A stretch of DNA of 59,746 bases from positions 28,567 to 88,312 of the forward strand of contig NZ_LWIG01000015.1 of assembly GCF_002068095.1 (NCBI RefSeq), written 5' to 3'. Position 1 is the first letter of the stretch. The number at the start of each line of letters is the position of its first letter. Under the pieces are notes generated by a model. That model made no database searches and was not told where the DNA came from. It saw only the letters and a list, made by a program, of their open reading frames with translations. The stretch comes from Bradyrhizobium sacchari. GTDB taxonomy: Bacteria > Pseudomonadota > Alphaproteobacteria > Rhizobiales > Xanthobacteraceae. The translations under genes were made by a program, and so were the position numbers. This document shows, piece after piece, positions 17,341 through 25,896 of this stretch.

Positions 17341-18669
17341 ATGTCATCGAGCAGTATTGGCGCACGGCTGGACCGGCTTCCGATTACGAGGCTGCATCGC
17401 AAGGTGTTTGGCCTGGTCGCGGTTGGCATGTTCTTTGAGGGGTTCGACATCTATATCGCTGCCAGCGTACTCGGAGCGACGTACAAATCCGGCTTCTCGA
17501 CTTTGGCGCAGAACGGCCTCTTCATCTCCGCTACCTTCGTCGGCATGACTCTCGGCGCCTTAATGACGGGGTTTTGGGGAGATCGCTACGGCCGGCGGGT
17601 TACCTACCAGGCCAATCTGATGCTGTTCGGCGGCGCCTCGCTCGCGTCGTCCTTCGCGCCCGACATGACGACGCTGATTGCATTGCGCTTCCTAATGGGG
17701 CTCGGCCTTGGTGCTGAAAATGTCGTTGGCTATTCCATCATGGCGGAGTTTTTTCCGGCGCGCGTGCGCGGCCGCTGGTCCGGCCTGATCTGCACGCTGG
17801 TGACTGCGGGACTGCCAGCCTCTGCCCTTCTGGCATGGCTGCTGGTGCCGACCTTCGGATGGCGGGTGATGTTCGTGCTTGGCGCGGTCGGCGCCTTCGT
17901 TGCCTTTGCTCTCCGCCGCAGTTTGCCGGAATCGCCGCGGTGGCTGGCGGCTGTTGGCCGTGAGGCGGAAGCGGATGAGTTGGTATCGCGCTTCGAGCGC
18001 GCAGCCGGCGCCGGTCCGCCGCCTACGGCGATGTCCGCGCCGGCAAGCGTCGCGCCGGACGCCAGCGGCCTGTTTCGCGCTCCCTATATCGCACGTCTCG
18101 TCGTGGGCTGCGTCTCGCTGATGGTCGTTAACACCCTGATCTACGGCTTCATCACGTGGCTTCCGACGTTCTTCGTTGGCCAGGGAGAAACGATCGCGCG
18201 CAGCACTGGATACGCTCTGCTCATGGCAGTCGGTGGACCAATTGGATCCGCTCTCGGCGCAATTTCCGCCGATTTTTTCGGGCGAAAGTCGACCATCGTT
18301 GGAGCCGCGGCAACGACTATCCTTCTCAGCGTGATCTTCTCGCTATCAAGTAACGCCTTGCTGACGGCCGCGCTCGGCTTTCTCCTGACGATCCCGATCT
18401 ACGTTCTGGTTGCCGTTCTCTTTGCCGTCTATGTCCCCGAACTGTTTCCGACAGAATTCCGCTTGCGCGGCGTCGGCATCTGCAATGCCGCGGGCCGATC
18501 CGCCAGCATCATCGTGCCGCTGTTCGTCGCGCCGATCTTCGGCAGCTACGGCGTCGGCGGTGTGTTGGCGATGATGGGCGCGGCCTTGCTGGCGATGATC
18601 ATTGTCGTTGCCTCGCTCGGGGAGGAGCCGGAGCGAGAGCCGGCCGAGGAGGCAATCGTCGCAACCTGA
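17341..18669 (+). CDS. MFS transporter, sugar/aromatic-acid symporter type
   Basis: A 442-residue 12-helix major facilitator. The family loop motif GDRYGRRVTY follows helix 2, FLMGLGLGAENVVGYSIMAEFFPARVRGRW covers helices 4-5, and RRSLPESPRWL precedes the central loop, as in MhpT/AAHS-like organic acid importers. The C-terminal half repeats the pattern (ADFFGRKS, VPELFPTEFRLRGVGICNAAGR). GGGGAG precedes the ATG. It is a close paralogue of the transporter at 48205. It lies 31 bp after the RidA gene and probably imports the substrate of this regulon. Confidence 0.93.
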   Translation: MSSSSIGARLDRLPITRLHRKVFGLVAVGMFFEGFDIYIAASVLGATYKSGFSTLAQNGLFISATFVGMTLGALMTGFWGDRYGRRVTYQANLMLFGGASLASSFAPDMTTLIALRFLMGLGLGAENVVGYSIMAEFFPARVRGRWSGLICTLVTAGLPASALLAWLLVPTFGWRVMFVLGAVGAFVAFALRRSLPESPRWLAAVGREAEADELVSRFERAAGAGPPPTAMSAPASVAPDASGLFRAPYIARLVVGCVSLMVVNTLIYGFITWLPTFFVGQGETIARSTGYALLMAVGGPIGSALGAISADFFGRKSTIVGAAATTILLSVIFSLSSNALLTAALGFLLTIPIYVLVAVLFAVYVPELFPTEFRLRGVGICNAAGRSASIIVPLFVAPIFGSYGVGGVLAMMGAALLAMIIVVASLGEEPEREPAEEAIVAT

Positions 18670-18766
18670 ACGCGGCGAAGGCTCACATCAGGCGAATTTT
18701 AAGACGGTCTCCAAGGAGCTTCCGCGGAGAAAGGGTGGAACTTTGTCTCGTCACAGGAGGTTTGGA

Positions 18767-19747
18767 ATGCCGTTTCATATACGCTCACTCGCGACTGCCA
18801 TCATGGGCCTCGTTGGTTTCGGTGCCGCTCATGCCGCCGACGTTTCCGCTCCTCCGGCCAAGGCGGAAAAGCCGGTCACGATCTTTCCCGCCTTCCTTGT
18901 CAACGACAATCGCGTCACCTATTCCTATTTGCCCAACGGCACCGATCCGGGCGTCACCGCCAAGACAGCCAAGCAGGTCTATTCCTTTACGCATTTCGAT
19001 GCTTGGGCCTACGGGACCAATCTGATCAGCCTGTCGCTACTTAAATCGGATCACAACGATCCCGCGCAGCCATGCGCAATCGGTCGCACGGGATGCTCGG
19101 GCGCGAGCGAGTTCTACGGTTTCGTGCGCAGCACATTCGGCTTCAACCAGATCTTCAACACCAAGGCCCTCACCGTCGGTCCGCTCCACAATGTCTCTCT
19201 GGAGGTCGGTGCGGACGCAGAGGTGGAGAACAACGCACTGTCGCCGGCCAAGCGGGTCGGCGTAGTCGGCCTGCAGTTCGCCTTCGACTTGCCCTACAAG
19301 GGCTTCTTCAACGTTGCGCCGATGTATTACAAGGAGATCAATCATAGCGCGTTCATCCCTGCGCCATACGACAGCAACCAGAATTTCGACAGCACCTGGA
19401 CGATCGAGACCAACTACTACATGGACCTCGGCTTCTTGCCGGACTGGCTGCCGCTGTCGGTGAGTGGCCGCGCGGCTTGGATCGGTCCGAAAGGGACCGG
19501 CACCAATCAGCCCGGGACGCTTACGCGCAAGCTCGAGCTGAACAGCGAGCCGATCCGTCTGACGCTCGATGCCAGCAAGGCCTTTGCGGGCGCCCAATAC
19601 ACTCACATGGTCGACGTCTGGGTGGCTTATCGCTACTGGCAGAACAAGTTCGGTCTCGATCACAATTTGGCGCCACAATGCGTCGGCACCAACGCCGGTG
19701 CCTGCACTGAGTCATCGGTTTACACGGGCGTTACGGTGAAATTCTAA
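18767..19747 (+). CDS. outer-membrane channel, Tsx/OmpK-like
   Basis: A 326-residue protein with a Sec signal peptide (SLATAIMGLVGFGAAHA followed by ADV) and a beta-rich body ending in phenylalanine (GVTVKF), as outer-membrane barrels do. The segment YSFTHFDAWAYGTNLISLSL matches the nucleoside-channel Tsx/OmpK pattern. It contains two cysteine pairs in exposed-looking loops (PCAIGRTGC and QCVGTNAGAC). AGGAGG lies seven bases before the ATG. Placed 97 bp after the MFS gene, it likely gives the same substrate passage across the outer membrane. Confidence 0.85.
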   Translation: MPFHIRSLATAIMGLVGFGAAHAADVSAPPAKAEKPVTIFPAFLVNDNRVTYSYLPNGTDPGVTAKTAKQVYSFTHFDAWAYGTNLISLSLLKSDHNDPAQPCAIGRTGCSGASEFYGFVRSTFGFNQIFNTKALTVGPLHNVSLEVGADAEVENNALSPAKRVGVVGLQFAFDLPYKGFFNVAPMYYKEINHSAFIPAPYDSNQNFDSTWTIETNYYMDLGFLPDWLPLSVSGRAAWIGPKGTGTNQPGTLTRKLELNSEPIRLTLDASKAFAGAQYTHMVDVWVAYRYWQNKFGLDHNLAPQCVGTNAGACTESSVYTGVTVKF

Positions 19748-19964
19748 GGGCCTCATGCCCTGGAAACCGCGTTTTCGCGTCAGCATTGCAGGTGCCCCCG
19801 CCGTGCATGTTGCTGATTTCATCACAAGGATTGAGCGTGATCTGCCACTCAAATGGGTTCGCGCGCCGAGGGACGATCGTCCGCACGGCTAATCTCAACC
19901 TTCCAAGGTCCAACTACTTGCGTTCGATTTCACTACAGCTGACGAACAAGGGTGAACGACAACC

Positions 19965-20600
19965 ATGAGTACTCAGGACCCGATGACTTTCGAGCGCGCG
20001 AAGCAGGAATTCGAGAATGCCTGGAACAACCCGAACCATACTCGTTTCGAGCTGCCGCCGGTTGACGTAAACCGCGTTTTGCGCGAGCGCTACACAGTCG
20101 AGCCTGCAGCTACCAAGATGACCCTGACGCAGCTGTGGGACATGGAGACGCGTAAGGCGTGGGATCCCGCAACCTACATCCCCTATGTCGTTTCGAGAGG
20201 CCACTCTTGGGGGCGTCACGCGCTAGAAGAGGGGTGCCAACGTTTCTTCCGGACTTCGGAGCAGGCGGCTTGGATCGATCCGTCCCGTGGTGAGGTCATT
20301 GAAGATGTCTTCATCAGCCACTTGGAGCGCCGCATCCTTTTCCTTGGTTTGCCATGGATCGTTGACGACCGAGGCGAGAACCTTCGTGCAAGCAACTTTC
20401 AGCCGCTGTTTCACGTCGAGCACGCAGCGTCAGGTTCGGAGGAGCATCCGATCAACATCTGGCGTATTGTCGTGCTGACCGTGCGCGAGGATGACCGCTT
20501 CAAGCGTCCGTTCGAAGAGATGGTCGCTGCCGGCTATCTGCCAGGATTCGTCGAAGAGTACATGCGCCGCGACATGAACGTCTGCATAGATCGCTGCTAA
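19965..20600 (+). CDS. hypothetical protein, 211 residues, in RidA/MFS/porin unit
   Basis: I do not recognise this family. The 211-residue sequence is soluble, acidic and rich in aromatics (for example TLTQLWDMETRKAWDPATYI and NFQPLFHVEH), with no signal peptide or membrane helix. Two histidine-containing motifs (SRGHSWGRH and FHVEHAAS) could bind metal, but that is speculation. It is followed closely by a strong terminator at 20668, so it is the last gene of the transcription unit, which suggests a role in the same catabolism. The gap to the porin gene is 217 bp. Confidence 0.75.
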   Translation: MSTQDPMTFERAKQEFENAWNNPNHTRFELPPVDVNRVLRERYTVEPAATKMTLTQLWDMETRKAWDPATYIPYVVSRGHSWGRHALEEGCQRFFRTSEQAAWIDPSRGEVIEDVFISHLERRILFLGLPWIVDDRGENLRASNFQPLFHVEHAASGSEEHPINIWRIVVLTVREDDRFKRPFEEMVAAGYLPGFVEEYMRRDMNVCIDRC

Positions 20601-20667
20601 TAGGCGGCGAGAACCCACGATCACCGCACCCGACCGTATTCCTACATTAGGCGTTCCTCCCTGACTG

Positions 20668-20695
20668 AGCTGCTCCCCAGAGCAGCTCTTTTTTG
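20668..20695 (+). terminator. rho-independent terminator
   Basis: A perfect 9-bp stem, GAGCTGCTC with GAGCAGCTC, around a CCCA loop, followed by six T. It ends the plus-strand unit that finishes with the 211-residue hypothetical gene, and lies between that unit and the converging cupin gene. Confidence 0.93.
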
Positions 20696-20750
20696 CGCAA
20701 TGAGAAGTGAAGCGAATAAACTAGGTCGCCGCTTTCGGGTTAGCGGTAAG

Positions 20751-21116
20751 TCAACCGACCTGAGGGGGCACGCGTTCGTCACCTGACAGTGGCATTACGA
20801 GAAGAACGGTCACAGGTGAAGAAGTTCGGTTGACCAGCCGGCGTTCCTCGCCCCCCGCAATTCGGCATGAGTCCCACCGGCCGATCGCAACCTCGTGCTC
20901 GCCGTTCGAGATGCTGAGCGTGCCGTCGAGGACGACATAGATTTTTTCTGGAGCAGACGCCGATAGTGTCGTTCCGCCGCCCGGCGCAATCACCGAAACG
21001 CCAGCCCAGAGATCCGAGGACGGCCCAGCTTCCCGTCCTTGCAGGCGGACCATTGCCATGTCGTGGTGACCGGCCGCCGTATAGGCAGGCGCCTCAGTGA
21101 AGCGAACAACATGCAT
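20751..21116 (-). CDS. cupin domain protein
   Basis: A 121-residue single-domain cupin: the pattern EKIYVVLDGTLSISNGEHEV is the cupin motif 1 region and ERRLVNRTSSPVTVLLVMP the second. The canonical HxH of metal-binding cupins is not seen at motif 1 (it reads SASAPEKIYVVLDG), so metal binding may be weak or absent. It starts 2 bp after the alcohol dehydrogenase-like gene's stop and is last in the five-gene dioxygenase operon. Confidence 0.8.
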   Translation of the reverse strand: MHVVRFTEAPAYTAAGHHDMAMVRLQGREAGPSSDLWAGVSVIAPGGGTTLSASAPEKIYVVLDGTLSISNGEHEVAIGRWDSCRIAGGEERRLVNRTSSPVTVLLVMPLSGDERVPPQVG

Positions 21117-21118
21117 GT

Positions 21119-22141
21119 TCAGTCTCCCGGTCGGAGCACGATGCGGTTGCGCGACGATCCGATCACGGCGTCGTAGGCGCGCTTGGCTTCGGTGAGGGGA
21201 TAGATGCAAGACTGCGCTATAGGGTAGGGACGAAGGAAGCCGCCGGCAAAGCCGGGCAGCGCGCTGCGCAGCAGTTCCGCGCTCTCCGACGTCGAGAAGG
21301 CGAGGGTGTCGACGCCCAGATAGGTATGCCGGCCGCGATAGAACTCTAGGATGTTGAACGGAACGGTTTTGCTGGTGGTGGCGATCAGGATCTGCCGCCC
21401 GGCCTTGGCAAGCGATCGATGAGCGGCCTCGAAATAGGGGTCGCCAACAGTGTTGAAGACGATATCGGCGCCGTGGCCGTCGGTCAGCTCTCGCACCCGC
21501 GCGGCGACGTCGGTCGCCGCGGAGTTGACGATCTCGATCGGTGCGTTGCTGTGGCCTTCGTAAGCTTCGTCCTTGCGTACCACGCCAATCACTTTGGCGC
21601 CCTGCCAAGTCGCAAGTTGAACAGCGGCCTGGCCGACCTTGCCGTTTACACCCAAGATGAGGACATACTCGTTCGGCTTCGGCAAGCCGGATCTTCTGAA
21701 ACCTTCGATCGCGGTCACAAAGGGGACCCCGATGCCGGCTGCCTCCTCCATCGAGATGCCATCGGGCTTTTCGACCACGGCCGCAGCCTCGACCACCACG
21801 TGGCTGGCATGGGTGCCGTCGCGGCGAATTCCGAGATCGCCCGAGGTGCCGAATACGGCTTTTCCAACAAGCGCATCGGGTCCCCGGACTACGCGTCCGG
21901 AGAAATCGCGGCCGGGGGTACGCGGGAATACTGCATAGGGCATCAGTCCAGTCGCGGCCTTGACGTCGGAAGGATTAACGCCGGCGGCCTCGATCGCAAC
22001 TACGACCTCGTCGGCTTGCCGCGAGAGTGGATGTTTCTCGATGACCGGGATGATCGCCGCCGCGTCCGCGACCTTGGCGTTGAGCCGCACGCACGTCACC
22101 TCGATGGCGGCGTCGGTTCCGGATTTGAAAAAGGCACTCAT
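21119..22141 (-). CDS. zinc-independent alcohol dehydrogenase / NADPH:quinone reductase-like oxidoreductase (MDR family)
   Basis: A 340-residue medium-chain dehydrogenase/reductase. The catalytic-domain start VVVAIEAAGVNPSDVKAATG and the motif PRTPGRDFSGRVV are typical of the quinone-reductase branch, and no structural-zinc cysteine cluster is present. The NADP site is ILGVNGKVGQAAVQLA. GGAGTACGCG precedes the ATG. It sits 9 bp after the BKACE gene within the dioxygenase operon and may reduce an enone such as a maleylacetate-type product, which is inference. Confidence 0.9.
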   Translation of the reverse strand: MSAFFKSGTDAAIEVTCVRLNAKVADAAAIIPVIEKHPLSRQADEVVVAIEAAGVNPSDVKAATGLMPYAVFPRTPGRDFSGRVVRGPDALVGKAVFGTSGDLGIRRDGTHASHVVVEAAAVVEKPDGISMEEAAGIGVPFVTAIEGFRRSGLPKPNEYVLILGVNGKVGQAAVQLATWQGAKVIGVVRKDEAYEGHSNAPIEIVNSAATDVAARVRELTDGHGADIVFNTVGDPYFEAAHRSLAKAGRQILIATTSKTVPFNILEFYRGRHTYLGVDTLAFSTSESAELLRSALPGFAGGFLRPYPIAQSCIYPLTEAKRAYDAVIGSSRNRIVLRPGD

Positions 22142-22150
22142 CGCGTACTC

Positions 22151-23056
22151 CTAGATCTTGCTGACGGCCGACGAAGACAGGCCAACGATTCGCCTGGCGT
22201 CATCGGTCGTCGCGATCGTGCCGCCCAGATCCTCGACGATGCGGCGCGCTTTGGTCACCATCTCCGCGTTGGAGATCGCGAGCTTACCGCGGGATAGATA
22301 GACCGCATCCTCGATGCCTATCCGCACATGGCCGCCGGCAAGGTAGGACTGCGCCACCATCGTGAAGGCCGTCTTGCCGATGCCGACCGCAGTAAACTCT
22401 GCACCCGCAGGCAGCATGTCGCGCGCGTACATCACGGTTTCCGGCGAGGGCTGGAAACCGTAGCGGACTCCCATCACGAACGAGCACAGTACCGGGCCCT
22501 GCAGCGTACCGTCGGCGAGCAGGTCGTTCATCAACGCGATGTCCCCGGAGTCGAACAGCTCGATCTCCGGCTTGACTCCGGCGTCGGCGATCACTTTCGC
22601 CATCCGGCGGACATTGGCCGGGGTGTTGATCACAACTTCACTTCCGGAATTCATGGTGTTGAGATCGAGCGTGCAGATATCCGGCCGCAGCACGGCGATG
22701 TGCTCTACCCGCTTCTCTGGCACCATCAGGGTCGTCCCCTCGGCTGCGACCTTCGGATCGTCTCGGGACGGAACGAAACGTCCGCCCGGTCCGGTCGTGA
22801 TGTTGAGGATCAGGGCGGAATTACTCGCGCGAATGCGCTCGACAACATCGACGTAATGGTCGAGCAGCATCGAGGGACGGCCGGTCAAGGGGTCGCGAAC
22901 GTGGATGTGGACGACGGCGGCGCCGGCATCAGCGGCGCCGAGGCAGGCTTCCGCAATCTGCGCCGGGGTAATGGGCAGATGGGGCGTCTGCTCCGGCGTT
23001 GTCAGATTGCCGGTGACGGCGCAGGTTATAATAACCTTGTCTTGCGGGGGGCGCAT
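22151..23056 (-). CDS. beta-keto acid cleavage enzyme (BKACE, DUF849)
   Basis: A 301-residue DUF849 protein. The zinc-binding HxH of the family is seen in AAVVHIHVRDPLTGRPS, and the conserved blocks NITTGPGG, DICTLDLNTMNSG and VGIGKTAF are present. BKACE enzymes condense a beta-keto acid with acetyl-CoA and cleave it to acetoacetate and a new acyl-CoA. ATG 23056 is chosen for its AAAGGAAGTTTC upstream, over a frame open to 23113 that would overlap the SDR gene. In this operon it would act on the beta-keto acid formed after ring cleavage. Confidence 0.92.
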   Translation of the reverse strand: MRPPQDKVIITCAVTGNLTTPEQTPHLPITPAQIAEACLGAADAGAAVVHIHVRDPLTGRPSMLLDHYVDVVERIRASNSALILNITTGPGGRFVPSRDDPKVAAEGTTLMVPEKRVEHIAVLRPDICTLDLNTMNSGSEVVINTPANVRRMAKVIADAGVKPEIELFDSGDIALMNDLLADGTLQGPVLCSFVMGVRYGFQPSPETVMYARDMLPAGAEFTAVGIGKTAFTMVAQSYLAGGHVRIGIEDAVYLSRGKLAISNAEMVTKARRIVEDLGGTIATTDDARRIVGLSSSAVSKI

Positions 23057-23066
23057 GAAACTTCCT

Positions 23067-23822
23067 TTAGAGCGAGCGGCCGCCATCGACCACGAAGGTG
23101 GTCCCGGTGGCAAAGCCGAGTTGGGTTGCGCAGGCTAGAATCGCCGAGGCGATATCCTCGGCTGTCGCAATCCGCTTCAGCGGTGTCGTGTTAGCAGTCT
23201 TCGTGTTGAAGTCCGCGCCGCGGCCGGGAACGAAGCTGGTGTCGACCACGCCGGGCGCGACAGCAAGCACTCGAACCTCAGGCGCAAGCACGCGGGCCAG
23301 CGATTTCGTCATGACGTCAATGCCGGCCTTTGCGGCGCAATAGGCAATCGAGGAACCGATCCCGTTGCTGCCGGCGATCGACGAGATCGAAACGATCAGG
23401 CCGTCGCCGGATGCCTTCAGCATCGGAGCGAAGGTGCGAATCGCGGCGAACTGTCCACGCCAGTTGACCGCAAACATCCGGTCGATCAGATCGTCATCCA
23501 GCGCGTCGAGATCGGCGTGCGGCACCGGCTTGGTGAAGCCCGCGGCGTTCACCAGTACGTCTAGCCGGCCGAATTGTCGCTCGATCTCGCCACGCAACGC
23601 CACCAAGGTGTCGGTGCGCGCGACGTCAGCAATGAAGGCGGCATGTCCTTCTCCGGGCAGGGACTGCATCACTGACGCTGCGGATGCTGATTCCTCCGCG
23701 CTGTCGCGATGGCTGATCGCGATGCGCGCCCCGAGCTCGGCAAACTGCCTGGCGGCCACGGCGCCGATGCTGCCGGCTCCGCCGACGACGAGCGCGACCT
23801 TGCCGGTCATGGATTGCGTCAT
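23067..23822 (-). CDS. SDR family oxidoreductase
   Basis: A 251-residue short-chain dehydrogenase: cofactor motif VVGGAGSIGAVAARQFAELG, VLVNAAGFTKP in place of NNAG, catalytic SISSIAGSN and YCAAKAGIDVM, and the end TFVVDGGRSL. GAGGTAGATC precedes the ATG. It lies 8 bp after the dioxygenase stop and 10 bp before the BKACE start, in one operon. The hydroxy or keto substrate is presumably a ring-derived acid. Confidence 0.93.
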   Translation of the reverse strand: MTQSMTGKVALVVGGAGSIGAVAARQFAELGARIAISHRDSAEESASAASVMQSLPGEGHAAFIADVARTDTLVALRGEIERQFGRLDVLVNAAGFTKPVPHADLDALDDDLIDRMFAVNWRGQFAAIRTFAPMLKASGDGLIVSISSIAGSNGIGSSIAYCAAKAGIDVMTKSLARVLAPEVRVLAVAPGVVDTSFVPGRGADFNTKTANTTPLKRIATAEDIASAILACATQLGFATGTTFVVDGGRSL

Positions 23823-23830
23823 GATCTACC

Positions 23831-24733
23831 TCACTTGATCGGTGGCTTGGGACGGATCGCTTCGCCGTCTTCCATGGCGAAGCGGTAGTTCAGCGTGTAC
23901 CAGGGGGCGCTGACGCCGGGTGCCGGCGGCTCCCCGTGGTCGTGTCGGCGATAGTCGCCGACCAGCTTGCGCGTTACGCCGAACACCACGTCGCTCTCGA
24001 GATGCTCGTCGTCGTCGACGAAGACCTGGGTGATTAGCGTCTTGTAGCCGGGCTTAAAGCCGAGGAAGTGGATGTGCGCCGGACGATATGGATGCCTATT
24101 CTGGGCGCGAAGTAAGTCGCCGGTCGGGCCGTCTGTAGGCACTGGGTAGCCCGCTGGCTTGACTGAGCGGAAGGAGAATCGTCCCGCCGCATCGGTCGTG
24201 AACTTGCCGCGCAGATTCATGTCTGTCTGCGTCTCGTCCTGGTTCTCGTAGAGGCCGACCGGCGATGACTGCCAGACGTCGACCTCGACATTAGCGAGCG
24301 GTTTGCCCCTGGAATCAACTATCTCGCCGGAGACGAAGAGCTCGGGGCCGGGCGTTGCCGAACGAACGATCGTCGCACCGTTCTCTGTCCGGGGAGAGTT
24401 GGCCCGCCAGAACGGTCCCAACAATGCGGCCGCGGTCTCCGTGGCACCGGCGTTGCCATTGTTCAGCAGGCAAACCAGCGTAGAGAAACCGACTGCATCC
24501 GCGAACAGGATACCCTCGTTATGGCTGTCATTGGTGGCCTGACCGATACGGTTCAGGAAGTCGACCGCCAGATCGTATTCTGCCTCGGTGAGCTTCACCT
24601 CGTGCGCGAAGGCGTGGAGGTGCCTGACGAAGGATTCCATCACCGTGCGTAGTCGCGCATTGCCGGTACCTGCCATTGCCCGCAACACGGTCGGCGTCAC
24701 GTCCTCGAGCCTCTCTATGATGCCGTTCGACAT
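23831..24733 (-). CDS. intradiol ring-cleavage dioxygenase (hydroxyquinol/catechol 1,2-dioxygenase type)
   Basis: A 300-residue intradiol dioxygenase with the N-terminal dimerisation domain of the hydroxyquinol/catechol branch (ESFVRHLHAFAHEVKLTEAEYDLAVDFL begins near residue 33). The Fe(III) ligands are visible as the Tyr in SSPVGLYENQD, the Tyr of RNRHPYRPAHIH-type context and the two His of RPAHIHFLGFKPG. ATG 24733 is preferred over the open frame to 24841 because AGAGGAG is just upstream and the extension crosses the operators. It opens a benzene-triol or diol ring between the hydroxyls. It heads the minus operon dioxygenase-SDR-BKACE-MDR-cupin and is divergent from the second LacI gene. 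Confidence 0.93.
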   Translation of the reverse strand: MSNGIIERLEDVTPTVLRAMAGTGNARLRTVMESFVRHLHAFAHEVKLTEAEYDLAVDFLNRIGQATNDSHNEGILFADAVGFSTLVCLLNNGNAGATETAAALLGPFWRANSPRTENGATIVRSATPGPELFVSGEIVDSRGKPLANVEVDVWQSSPVGLYENQDETQTDMNLRGKFTTDAAGRFSFRSVKPAGYPVPTDGPTGDLLRAQNRHPYRPAHIHFLGFKPGYKTLITQVFVDDDEHLESDVVFGVTRKLVGDYRRHDHGEPPAPGVSAPWYTLNYRFAMEDGEAIRPKPPIK

Positions 24734-24770
24734 CGGCTGCTCCTCTCTACACGACGATTGCTCGGAAACG

Positions 24771-24784
24771 TACAATCGATTGCA
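24771..24784. promoter_or_regulatory. LacI-family operator, site D1 (TACAATCGATTGCA)
   Basis: First of two copies of the recurring palindrome in the 134-bp divergent region between the dioxygenase operon and the second LacI gene. It is 38 bp upstream of the dioxygenase start. Confidence 0.75.
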
Positions 24785-24793
24785 GATAGTTAG

Positions 24794-24807
24794 TGCAATC
24801 GATTGCA
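24794..24807. promoter_or_regulatory. LacI-family operator, site D2 (TGCAATCGATTGCA)
   Basis: A perfect 14-bp palindrome whose centre is 23 bp from that of site D1, about two helical turns, so both would be bound on the same DNA face. It is the best match to the motif in the window. Confidence 0.8.
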
Positions 24808-24867
24808 TGAAGTCAAGCCGATCGCTATGCTTATTCTGCACGTGAGCTAAGCAGCAGGAATCTTTGG

Positions 24868-25896
24868 GTGAGTAGGCCCGTCCCCACGATCAAGGAAATA
24901 GCGGACGCTGCCGGCGTGCATCCGTCGACCGTGTCGCGCGCGCTGAACCCGAAAAAGCGCCATCTCGTCGCCAAGGAAGTCGCCGGACGGATCGCGGTTC
25001 AGGCGGAGGCCCTTGGCTATCAGCCCAACCGGCTGGCGGCAAACTTGCGCCTTGGGCGGTCCGATCTGATTGGCGTGCTGCTGCCTGATATCGCCAACCC
25101 TGTGTTTGGACCGATTCTTGGCGGCATCGCCGAGGTGCTCTCTGCGGAAGGTTACGCACCGATCGTCGCAAATGCCGGCAACGCGCCGTCTCAACAGGTT
25201 GGTTTTGTCGAGCGGCTGTTGAGCCAGCGCGTCGACGGCATGATCCTGGCGACCGTCTCGCAGGACGACGAATTGGTCGGCTTTTGCATCCAGCGCGGGC
25301 TTCCGGTGATGCTGGTCAATCGATCCGAGGCGCAGGATCGCGTATCCTCAGTAGTCTCGGACGACAATCTCGGGATGCGGCTTGCGGTCGATCACCTGGG
25401 CGCACTTGGACACCGGCGGATCGCGCATGTCGCTGGCCCTTTGTCGACTTCGACAGGCGCGCAGCGGCGCGACGGTTTTGCGCATGCGATGGCTCGGCGC
25501 GGATTGAACGGAGCGGTCCGCGAAGCCGCGGGTTACAGTCGCGAGGCTGGGAGGCTGGCGGCGACGGATCTGCTCGATGCAGCGGGCGATATCACGGCGG
25601 TTGTCGCCGCCAACGATCTTCTTGCGCTCGGCGTGCTCGATGCGTTGGCGGCGCGCCGACTACGCTGTCCGGGCGACGTCTCGCTGGTCGGGCACAATGA
25701 CATGCCGCTGATGGACGTGGTCTCGCCGCCACTCACGACGGTACGGATAGAACATCGGGAGATGGGGCGGATCGCCGCCAGGATGCTGGTCGAGACGATC
25801 AAGAGCAGGTCGTCGGAGCTCCGTCACGTCGTGTTGTCACCGGAACTGGTCGTTCGCCAATCGACCGCACCCAGAGCCGTCGCGGCACGCGCCTAG
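24868..25896 (+). CDS. LacI family transcriptional regulator (second of three)
   Basis: A 342-residue LacI repressor from GTG 24868. The HTH is PTIKEIADAAGVHPSTVSRAL at residues about 6-26, the hinge is PNRLAANLRLGRS, and the ligand domain begins DLIGVLLPDIANPVFGPILG. It is divergent from the dioxygenase operon with two operators between them, so it is the best candidate for the repressor of the TGCAATCGATTGCA regulon. The ligand domain is very like that of the regulator at 15410. It converges on the third LacI gene with a 4-bp overlap of the 3' ends. Confidence 0.93.
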   Translation: MSRPVPTIKEIADAAGVHPSTVSRALNPKKRHLVAKEVAGRIAVQAEALGYQPNRLAANLRLGRSDLIGVLLPDIANPVFGPILGGIAEVLSAEGYAPIVANAGNAPSQQVGFVERLLSQRVDGMILATVSQDDELVGFCIQRGLPVMLVNRSEAQDRVSSVVSDDNLGMRLAVDHLGALGHRRIAHVAGPLSTSTGAQRRDGFAHAMARRGLNGAVREAAGYSREAGRLAATDLLDAAGDITAVVAANDLLALGVLDALAARRLRCPGDVSLVGHNDMPLMDVVSPPLTTVRIEHREMGRIAARMLVETIKSRSSELRHVVLSPELVVRQSTAPRAVAARA

